This document shows positions 39,953-51,352 of a stretch of DNA of 64,000 nt, one piece after another. The DNA is from Anomaloglossus baeobatrachus (taxonomy: Eukaryota > Chordata > Amphibia > Anura > Aromobatidae), in NCBI RefSeq assembly GCF_048569485.1, contig NC_134360.1, forward strand, positions 206,631,953 to 206,695,952. Reading direction: 5' to 3'. Below the pieces are notes generated by a model. That model was given only the letters and a program-made list of their open reading frames with translations. It was not told the origin of the DNA and made no database searches. How positions within the stretch are numbered: position 1 is the stretch's first letter; each line of letters starts with the position of its first letter. Made by a program: the position numbers and the translations under genes.

Positions 39953-42900
39953 CTAAAGGACATGAGATTTGTTAGACAAGTCATATAACGGGTGCATGAG
40001 CAGTACAGACCGCATTACACAGCTAGTCCAATCTGCCAGAAACATTCTACACAGCCGAGCAGAGTAAAAGAGGCAATCCGCTACTGGACAATCCTTTATA
40101 AAAATGGAATCTATCAGCAGGTGTTTTTGTATGTAATCTGAGAACAGCATGAAGTAGGCAAAGAGACCCTGATTCCAGCGATGTCACTTAATAATACTAG
40201 TCGGGCAGGGTTATTAATTATTATAGCCCATTTATTCCATGGCGCTTTACAAGGGTCACACAAAGCCTTTGACTAAGCGCCAGTATCTAATTCTGTAATG
40301 ACTTATCTTCTGATAAAACATTTGATTTTACCGATACCATCACATAGCCCAGTCAGTGACATATTGATGGAATCCGGGTCTGTCAATACATTATGCTGCT
40401 CTCGGATTACATATCAAAAACTGGACAGATTCCACTTTTTTCTAATATATATGTTACATGACTGCTAAAGCCAAATCAAAAGTCCACAAAATTTGTATAT
40501 TTTCTAAATCTTTGGGCAGGATAGATAGATATATATATATTGTGTCTCATTTATATAGCGCTATTAATTTCACAGCACTTTACGTACATACGCAACACTG
40601 TCCCCCTATCAGTAGGTCTGTGGAGTGTGGGAGGAAAACCCACAAAAACACAGGAAGAATATACAAACTCCTTGCAGATGTTATCCTTAGTGGTATTTGA
40701 ACCCAGGACCCCAGCGCTGCAAGGCTGCAGTGCTAACCACTGAGTCTCCGTGGCGCCCGCAAATCTTTGGGCAGGACATTTAAGCCAAGTTTAAAGTATG
40801 CAAAAGTTATGTATCACACACAGCAGATCTGAAACTTAAAAGGGCTATTTCCAGCTCCAATATCCTATTCCAATAGGAAATAGGAGTAATAATAATATTA
40901 GGAAATACCTCCAATTAAAAGTGTAGAATAGTTCTCCTGATTAGCTGTGTCTCACCTCATGTGCAGGGTATTGCAGCTTGGGTATCCATGGTTATATGAA
41001 CTCATATAGTGACAATTGCTAGTGGTTGTAACCATGGATACTGCTTATAACTATGAAAAGCCTGGGTGTCTGATTCTGAACAATGTGTTTCCCAGCAATT
41101 CTGAAATTTAAAATAAAATCTGGCACCAGGTTTTTTGCTATGTCATCTGAGAGCAGCATAGTTTAAGGAGTGAGACCCTGATTCCAGCGAAATGTCACTA
41201 TCTGGGCTGCATGCTATCGTTTTGACACAATCACAGTTTTCTCTGCTGCAGACATAGCAGTGCTCAGAATGCTGAGCTGCGTATAACCTGGCCCACACCA
41301 CTGCTTGGCAGCTTTGTGTACAGGCATTGGGCAGAAAGCTGCTAATCAGTGGTGGGGGCGGGGTTACACAGCCATTCACTAGGAGGTACGACACAGGATC
41401 TCGAAAAATTAAAGGAGGTGAGAAGGATTCTTGTCTGGTCTACTGACCATGGCGGCTGAACCAGTGTCCTGCGATACTTGGCTGAAGTGTAGTTTATCCT
41501 CAGATATCAACTTTTTTTTTGTAGAGTTCTGATTAGCCAGTCATGCAAAATTTATCATAGGAACCATAGGGAAAATAAGCTGTTTGTGCACTGGGGGCGT
41601 GGCATTGCACTTAGAATAAGCAATTCACACTGACACGCCCCCAGTGGACCTTCAATCTAATTTGCATATGGCTTCCACAAATAAAATAAAATAAAATTGG
41701 GAACAAGTGCCTATACCGCCACTCCAATGACATACTGAAAGGGAATTTAGATTGTGAGACCTGATGGGTGACAGTGATGATATCTTATAAAGTGCTGTGA
41801 AATTAATGGCGCCATATAAGTAATAAAAATAAATACCACTACTTTCATATGAACAAAAAAAGCCCTGCTGTCAGTTTCCATTTAACAAATATCACAATTA
41901 CACTTTTTTTTTTTTTTTGCTGCGTTTTGCACTCCAATTTTTCCATCGAACTGTTTCAAAATGCAAGGTCTGAGCCCGACCTGCAAGAATAAATCACAGA
42001 TGGCAGAAACCCACCTGGCCGTAGCACATTCCCTCTATGGCCATTCCAGAAGCAATGTCCACCTGTAAGAGACAAATGCTGAAAGATCAGCTGCGATGTT
42101 TCATCAGTAAGTGAAATTCATTCAGTGAGGCGGAGGGACAGTGATGTGTTCAGATCACTTTTTACGAAATTACATAATATAAAGTTGATTCATTGGCAAA
42201 ATCTTACTAAAAACAAAGACGAATAAACAGGAGATTTCAGGCTACGTCCCCCACAATGGCTTTTGATGTTGCAGAATTTCTGCACCTTTAAAAGGGAATC
42301 TGTCACCAGATTTGGGGCCTATAAGCTGCAGCAACCACCAGTGGCTCTCTATGCAGCATTCTAACATGCTGTATATAAGAGCACAGGCCGCTGTGTAGAA
42401 CATAAAAATCACTTTATAATACTCGCCTAAGGGGGTGGTACGGTGCAGACTGGTCGGATGGGTGTTTCCGTTCTCCAGATGCAGCGCCTCCTCTTTCGGC
42501 CATCTTTGTCCTCCTTCTGAAGCCGGGGTGCATGATGCGTTTTACGTCGTCATGCACACGTGCCGGTATTGAGGTCCTGCGCAGGCGCACTACAATACTT
42601 TGACCTGCCCTGCTCAGGGCAGGTCAAAGTGCACCTGCGCAAGACTGCAATGCCAGCCTGTGCACATGATAAAGAACGCGTCATGTAGCCCGGCTTCAGA
42701 AAAAGGAGGACAAAGTTGGCAGAGAGAAGAGGCGCTGGTACTGGAGAACGGAGGCACCAACTTGACCAGTCTGCACCGGACCAACCGTTAGGTAAGTATT
42801 ATAAAGTCATTTGTATGTTCTACACAGCGGCCTGGGTTCTTATATATGGGGGAATGGAGGGGTAAATAGGGGGTGGTGGGGGTGATTTACAACCCCTAGA

Positions 42901-43979
42901 ACCCCCACACACAACATGCTGACTAAATGGCCTGCAACACTCCAGCTCCATACATTCTGTAGCAGCTCAGTCCTATAGAAAGAATAACCCCATGACCTCC
43001 TTTACGTCTGTGAGACTCTGCCTCTCTAACATTCTTTTTATAGTTTATAAGCCATGTGACTTAGTTGAAAACTGACCCTGCAGCAGTTTTTTTTTTTTCC
43101 CCATTCATACAAATTAATTTTTCAGCCTTTGTTAAGCCTGTCACAACATTGGAGATTTGTTATTGCCGTCAATTTCTAAATTAGTTAATTGTTTCAAATG
43201 AAATTTTAAAAAAAAAAAAAATTTCTAATGTTCCCTTTTGATCTGTTTTGGATAAAATATGACTGAGATTTGCACATCATTACATTCTTGTTTATTTATT
43301 TTTTTACATAGTGTCCCAACTTTTTTTTGGAAATGGGGGTTGTATGGTGGAATGAAGAAGGGTAAAAAAAAAATCTATTAAAATAATGGAATTCAGGGCA
43401 CTGATAACCGGGAAATTAGGACATGAATCATTTACCTCAATTCCTTTATTCATAGCCAACTTGGCCATCCTCACAGCAACTGGGGCCTAGGAGAGAATAC
43501 AGGGGATTAACCACAAAGAAGAACGGTTAATGACAGAATGCAGAACAACGTAGAGAGGATCTGTCACTTGCCATAGGGATGTAATTTTTTTTATCTGGTG
43601 TCAATGCCGCAGTTCTCCTGAGTTTTTTCCTTTTGTTTCTGTGACTCTCTGTTCCTGAGATATGACCCCTTCCTCCCTGTCTGTGAATTGTTGTTTTTTT
43701 TTTTAGCCAAGTGGGTATGATCCTAATGAAAACGTTCAGAGGGAAAAAATTGGGCACCACACCTCATTGGCTAAAAAGGCTAGATTTACTTACGGAAAAG
43801 AGGGTCCATATCTCAGGAACGGAAACGAGAAAGAACAAAAGAAAAACATTGCTGGGTTTAGGAGAACAACGGCATTTACACCAGATAAAGCATTACATAT
43901 TTATGGCAAGTGACAGGACATATTTAAAGGGGTTTCCCACTACATGCAACTATTAACAACAAAATCTAATATATAAAGC

Positions 43980-44015
<36 letters not shown>

Positions 44016-47000
44016 TGTGTGTGTCCCCGCTAAAGGAATCTGCACCGTCGCATTTACAATCCCAAAATTTTGCACAGACGCCTCATGTGACTCAGGGAAC
44101 GTCAGACTATGTTTTGACGGGAAAATGTAACCCTGCGCTTTACAGTTACTTTCCAAAAACCTGCCTCCATTAAACTGAATGGAGTTGGCAGCTGAAAGTT
44201 ATTAAAAGCAGCTGTCAGTGGTTGCTATAGGAACAAAATAAACTGTTAGTATAAGAAGCTTATGTGTGTGGTAATATGATGATGTCGGTGGTGAGACAGC
44301 CCGGGCAAAGAGACAGCCCGGGCAAGACGTGGAAAGAGACAGTTACTATCCCGGGCAACGCCCCAGTACTACAGCTAGTAAATGATAAATGCAAGACTGC
44401 TGGGGTCACCCAACAAAGGGGATCCCTAAGGTCTCCTGTATATGGAGTGGTGCTTATTCATAGCATGACTCCTGATGAAAAGAAGTACATGGTGAGGTGA
44501 TGATGCATACGCACAACTTTGCATTCACAAACGGGACCCCGGTTGCACTATTACAGGCAGCCAAGCGATCATAAATTTATCATCTGGCATATTAATTGCC
44601 ATAAACAACCAGCAGGTGGCGCTGCTGTTACACGATAATGATAGAACGCAGCTATGGTAGAGACGGGACTGAGTATTACACCAGTCATGGGTTCAGCAAT
44701 CTCATCAGACACATTATGGTCAAGAAATCAAATATATCTATCCATTGAGGCAGAATGTGCACCAGCCGATCGTAACGCCTCACATATATAATGAATAAAT
44801 GGAGTTTCTATTCCACTAATTGTTCTTATGGAGTAATACAAGGAAATTGACTACTCATGGAGTTTATGATTATGTTTGTTTCAATTCTAACTACGTAAAA
44901 AGCATTATATTGCGAAGCTATAATTGTATAAATATTTTAAATTAATAATAATTCGTAATAAAATATTGTATTGCTTTATAGGGATTCTTTTGCTCCAACA
45001 TTCTATGCACCATTACCTTTCTAAAATATATGTTTATTATATAGTCACATCCTATGGGAAGGGGTTGATATCTTAAATTTTTAATCATGCTCCCCCTAGT
45101 GGCGACTCCAAGCAGAAGCCGCCCCCTAGTGGCGACTCCAAGCAGAAGCCGCCCCCTAGTGGCGACTCCAAGCAGAAGCCGCCCCCTAGTGGCGACTCCA
45201 AGCAGCAGCTTTGAACCCCCCCCCCCCCCCCCCCCCCCCCCGTGGCAATTCCAAAATTATTGCATTCCATGGGAAATCAGTAGGGAATTTGGAACTTTGT
45301 ATCAGAAAAACAGAAACATGACCCCTAAAAAGATCCATCCTGAAATTAATTAGCACAGAACTTTAAACTTCTCGTTCAGAAACAATAAAAACATATCATG
45401 TTAGAAACGGGAACATCCACTTTAAAGATAAATAAATACATAAAATTTTTTTAAAAAAATGGCGTCATGCAGCTGTGTACCTGCGGCAAGATTTCATGGG
45501 CCAGCTCCAATGCTTTCTTGTAGGCAGAGTTCCCCTCCTCATTTTGGAGAACGGCCTCATTTACAAGTCCGATCTGGAATGCCTGTGTGCCTTCGATCTG
45601 TCTCCCGGTAAAGATAAGTTCTTTGGCTAAACCAATACCAACCAGACGCGGAAGACGCTGTGAACCCCCTAAATTAAAAAGAATTACGGTAAAATACCCA
45701 TCACGTATTTATACCATGACAAATACTATATACCGCGGGGCGTATTCTCTTACCGGCCCCTGGAAGTAGCCCTCTGGTAGTTTCAATGAGCCCTAGTTTA
45801 GCTGAAGACGCTACAAGACATGCACCAGTTAGTAGGTCTAAATAAGCAAATAGATCACTACTGATCCTATACCTGAGCATACATACCCTGCTACACGGAG
45901 GTCACAAGCCAGGGCCAGCTCCAGGCCCGCCCCCCAGGGCAAAGCCATCCACTGCAGCAATAGTGGGCATTGGCAGAGCCGCTAGGTACGTAAAAAGAAA
46001 ATAACTGTCAATAGGGGGCAACACCTATTATCTCAGCCTGGGGTGCTAAAGGGGGCACAGAGGTAGAAGTTCTTTTAGTGCTGAAGGGTCCACAAAGGCT
46101 CCTCACTCTGCTGAAGGGTCCACAAAGGCTCCTCACTCACATAACAGGACTTCAGTGTTAGAAATGACAGGTGAGGATTTGTTACAGGTTTTTTTTTCTT
46201 TATTAGAGCCCAGAAGCTTCAAGTTGCTCCATGTATACTTCATGGCAAAAGAAACAAAAATGTATTATCTATATATATAATTGCCTTATTCTGTCTGTCT
46301 GTCTGTCTATCTGTCATGCTCCGAAATTGTGTCCTTACGGTGACACAAAGCTGATTGGCCGCTGGGCTCGCCATGGCCCCGCCCCCCCACACGGATTGGC
46401 CTCTCGCCCCGGCTCTCTGCAGGCCCCGCCCCCCTCACGCAATGCACGCTCGCTCTGGCCCAACTGACAGGGAGCTCCGATTCCCAGGTGAGTACACACA
46501 CACATCAGATCACACTCACTCTCACACTCACTCTCACACACACCTCACACATCACAACATGCTGGGATATCGCTTGCTTCTACACCGGCTCCGTCAGGAT
46601 CCCGGCAGCGCCAGACATAACCTTGCGATGCTGGGATCTTGACGGAGGCCGTGAAAGCTGGTAACCATTATAAACATCGGGTAACTAAGGTCCCTTAGTT
46701 ACCCGATGTGTATCATAGTTACCAGTGTACACCGGCTCACACTCACTCTCACACACACACATCACATCCACACATCAAGGTCCTGCAGCTGCGGAACATA
46801 CACACACATAACAGCACACACACACACACAAATCAGATCACACTCACACACACCTCACACATCACATCGCATCCACATACTCACAACATCCTGGGATATG
46901 GCTTGCTTCTCGGCGGCGATACTGTGCAGTTGTGAGCTTCCAGGACCTGCCGGGGGATCACATGGCCAGAAGCATGTGATATCCCCGGATGTTGTGAGTA

Positions 47001-50000
47001 TCAGCGCGTATGTGCAATATCGTCAGTGTGTGTGTCTTTGTGTGTGAGTGTATGCGATCGGGTGTGTGTGAGTGGATGCGATCGGGTGTGTGTGAGTGGA
47101 TGCGATCGGGTGGGTGTGTGTGGGTGTGTGTGAGTGGATGCGATCGGATCTGTGAGTGTCGGCAGAGGAGCACGGCGTGCTGGAGGAGGCTGAGAGGACA
47201 GAGGCTGATCCTGGGGAAGGCTGGGATGGGGAGGCTGATGCTGGAGACAGAGAAGCTGATGCTGAGGACAGAGAGGCTGATGCTGGGGACAGAGAAGCTG
47301 ATGCTGGGGACAGAGAAGCTGATGCTGGGACAGAGAGGCTGATGCTGCGGGAGGCTGATGCTGGGGACAGAGGCTGATTCTGGGGACAGAGAGGCTGATG
47401 CTGGGGACAGAGAAGCTGATGCTGAGGACAGAGAAGCTGATGCTGGGGACAGAGAAGCTGATGCTGGGGACAGAGAGGCTGATGCTGGGGACAGAGAGGC
47501 TGATGCTGGGGACAGAGAGGCTGATGCTGAGGACAGAGAGGCTGATGCTGGGGACAGAGAAGCTGATGCTGGGGACAGAGAAGCTGATGCTGGGGACAGA
47601 GAGGCTGATGCTGGGGACAGAGAGGCTGATGCTGGGGACAGAGAGGCTGATGCTGGGGACAGAGAGGCTGATGCTGGGGACAGAGAAGCTGATGCTGGGG
47701 ACAGAGAAGCTGATGCTGGGGACAGAGAGGCTGATGCTGGCGACAGAGAGGCTGATGCTGGCGACAGAGAGGCTGATGCTGGCGACAGAGAGGCTGATGC
47801 TGGCGACAGAGAGGCTGATGCTGGCGACAGAGAGGCTGATGCTGGCGACAGAGAGGCTGATGCTGGCGACAGAGAGGCTGATGCTGGCGACAGAGAGGCT
47901 GATGCTGGCGACAGAGAGGCTGATGCTGGCGACAGAGAGGCTGATGCTGGCGACAGAGAGGCTGATGCTGGCGACAGAGAGGCTGATGCTGGCGACAGAG
48001 AGGCTGACGCTGGCGACAGAGAGGCTGACGCTGGCGACAGAGAGGCTGACGCTGGCGACAGAGAGGCTGACGCTGGCGACAGAGAGGCTGACGCTGGCGA
48101 CAGAGAGGCTGACGCTGGCGACAGAGAGGCTGACGCTGGCGACAGAGAGGCTGACGCTGGCGACAGAGAGGCTGACGCTGGCGACAGAGAGGCTGACGCT
48201 GGAGACAGAGAGGCTGACGCTGGAGACAGAGAGGCTGACGCTGGAGACAGAGAGGCTGACGCTGGAGACAGAGAGGCTGACGCTGGAGACAGAGAGGCTG
48301 ACGCTGGAGACAGAGAGGCTGACGCTGGAGACAGAGAGGCTGACGCTGGAGACAGAGAGGCTGACGCTGGAGACAGAGAGGCTGACGCTGGAGACAGAGA
48401 GGCTGACGCTGGAGACAGAGAGGCTGACGCTGGAGACAGAGAGGCTGACGCTGGAGACAGAGAGGCTGACGCTGGAGACAGAGAGGCTGACGCTGGGGAC
48501 AGAGAAGCTGACGCTGGGGACAGAGAGGCTGACGCTGGCGACAGAGAGGCTGACGCTGGCGACAGAGAGGCTGACGCTGGCGACAGAGAGGCTGACGCTG
48601 GCGACAGAGAGGCTGACGCTGGCGACAGAGAGGCTGACGCTGGCGACAGAGAGGCTGACGCTGGCGACAGAGAGGCTGACGCTGGCGACAGAGAGGCTGA
48701 CGCTGGCGACAGAGAGGCTGACGCTGGCGACAGAGGCTGACGCTGGCGACAGAGGCTGACGCTGGCGACAGAGGCTGACGCTGGCGACAGAGAGGCTGAT
48801 GCTGGGGACAGAGAAGCTGATGCTGAGGACAGAGAGGCTGATGCTGGGGACAGAGAGGCTGATGCTGGGGACAGAGAGGCTGATGCTGGGGACAGAGAGG
48901 CTGATTCTGGGGACAGAGAGGCTGATTCTGGGGACAGAGAGGCTGATTCTGGGGACAGAGAGGCTGATTCTGGGGACAGAGAGGCTGATGCTGGGGACAG
49001 AGAGGCTGATGCTGGGGACAGAAGCTGATGCTGAGGACAGAGAGGCTGATGCTGGGGACAGAGAGGCTGATGCTGCGGGAGGCTGATGCTGGGGACAGAG
49101 GCTGATTCTGGGGACAGAGAGGCTGATGCTGGGGACAGAGAAGCTGATGCTGAGGACAGAGAGGCTGATGCTGGGGACAGAGAAGCTGATGCTGGGGACA
49201 GAGAAGCTGATGCTGGGGACAGAGAAGCTGATGCTGGGGACAGAGAAGCTGATGCTGGGGACAGAGAGGCTGATGCTGGGGACAGAGAGGCTGATTCTGG
49301 GGACAGAGAGGCTGATGCTGGGGACAGAGAGGCTGATGCTGGGGACAGAGAGGCTGATGCTGGGGACAGAGAGGCTGATGCTGGGGACAGAGAAGCTGAT
49401 GCTGAGGACAGAGAGGCTGATGCTGGGGACAGAGAAGCTGATGCTGGGGACAGAGAGGCTGATGCTGGGGACAGAGAGGCTGATGCTGGGGACAGAGAGG
49501 CTGATGCTGCGGGAGGCTGATGCTGGGGACAGAGGCTGATTCTGGGGACAGAGAGGCTGATGCTGGGGACAGAGAGGCTGATGCTGGGGACAGAGAGGCT
49601 GATGCTGAGGACAGAGAGGCTGATGCTGGGGACAGAGAAGCTGATGCTGGGGACAGAGAAGCTGATGCTGGGGACAGAGAAGCTGATGCTGGGGACAGAG
49701 AGGCTGATGCTGCAGGTAGAGAGGCTGATGGAGCACCTTTGGGAGTGCGCAGCATGGCGGATGGAGCACGTTTGGGAGTGCGCAGCATGGCGGATGGAGC
49801 ACGTTTGGAAATGCGCAGCATGGCGGATGGAGCACGTTTGGGAGTGCGCAGCATGGGGGATGCAGCACGATGGGGAGTGCGGAGTATGGCGGATGGAGCA
49901 CGTTTGGGAGTGCGCAGCATGGAGGATGCAGCACGATGGGGAGTGCGGAGTATGGCGGATGGAGCACGTTTGGGAGTGCGCAGCATGGCGGATGGACCAC

Positions 50001-51146
50001 GTTTGGGAGTGCGCAGCATGGCGGATGGACCACGTTTGGGAGTGCGCAGCATGGCGGATGGAGCACGATGGGGAGTGCGCAGCATGGCGGATGGAGCACG
50101 ATGGGGAGTGCGCAGCATGGCGGATGGAGCACGTTTGGGAGTGCGCAGCATGGGGGATGGAGCACGATGGGGGGTGCGCAGCATAGGGGATGGAGCACGT
50201 TTGGGAGTGCGCAGCATGGCGGATGGAGCACGTTTGGGAGTGCGCAGCATGGGGGATAGAGCACGTTTGGGAGTGCGCAGCATGGCGGATGGAGCACGTT
50301 TGGGAGTGCGCAGCATGGCGGATGGAGCACGATGGGGAGTGCGCAGCATGGGGGATGGAGCACGATGGGGAGTGCGCTGCATGGCGGATGGAGCACGTTT
50401 GGGAGTGCGCAGCATGGCGGATGGAGCACGTTTGGGAGTGTGCAGGATGGGAGATGGAGCACGATGGGGGGTGCGCAGCATACGGGATGGAGCACGATGG
50501 GGAGTGCGCTGCATGGGGGATGGAGCACGATGGGGAGTGCGCAGCATGGGGGATGGAGCACGATGGGGAGTGCGCTGCATGGCGGATGGAGCACGTTTGG
50601 GAGTGCGCAGCATGGCGGATGGAGCACGTTTGGGAGTGTGCAGGATGGGAGATGGAGCACGATGGGGGGTGCGCAGCATACGGGATGGAGCACGATGGGG
50701 AGTGCGCTGCATGGGGGATGGAGCACGATGAGAAGTGCACACCTCCCCCCAACACACACACATGCGCGCGCGCGCGCACTGCACAACACACCACACCACA
50801 CACACACACACACTGGGAACCACAAACAACTGCCCTACACAGACACCCACACACACAGACAACGCTGCACACACAAATATACGCACATACCGCACAACAC
50901 GCACATTGCACAAAACATACCTCCCCCCAAAACACACCACACACACACACAAACTGCACAACACACACACAACGCTACAGACACACAGCGCTCCACAAAC
51001 AACGCAACACACAAACAACACCGCTCTCACCCCCCGCCACACCCAGACAACATCCAGAACATGTACAGCCCCTACACTAACACTTGGTAACTACACACAA
51101 CAACATCTATATATCTATATCTATATCTATATCTATATCTATATCT

Positions 51147-51206
<60 letters not shown>

Positions 51207-51284
51207 ATATATCAAAAATCATACATGAACTACACAATACGTAAATTCTAGAATACCCGATGCGTAGAATCGGGCCACCTTCTA

Positions 51285-51352
<68 letters not shown>

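Larger units (their letters stand above)
46268..51285 (+). mobile_element. Non-autonomous Helitron with complete ends and large internal arrays
   Basis: The 5' end is TC at 46,268 (tctatatatataattgcctt) after A. The 3' end is CTAG at 51,285 before T. A 3' hairpin, cccgat-loop-atcggg at 51,256-51,274, sits about 11 bases before the end. These are the defining Helitron features. Inside, in order: GC-rich and CA-rich leader DNA, a hairpin at 46,675-46,708, a 2.5-kb 21-bp array (about 47,230-49,727), a 1-kb 33-bp array (49,728-50,730), a CA-rich segment and an ATCTAT microsatellite. No Rep-helicase coding region is present, so it depends on a partner for movement. It sits in the large ECHDC2 intron between exons 4 and 5, in antisense orientation. 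Confidence 0.85.

Noticed and set aside
47230-49727. CRISPR-like array
   Set aside because: Repeats are contiguous without spacers and the DNA is vertebrate.
46958-51042. Open frames of more than 1,270 codons on the - strand, and up to 460 codons on the + strand
   Set aside because: They run through 21-bp and 33-bp arrays whose stop-free units keep several frames open at once. No start context, splice sites, domain or codon preference supports translation.
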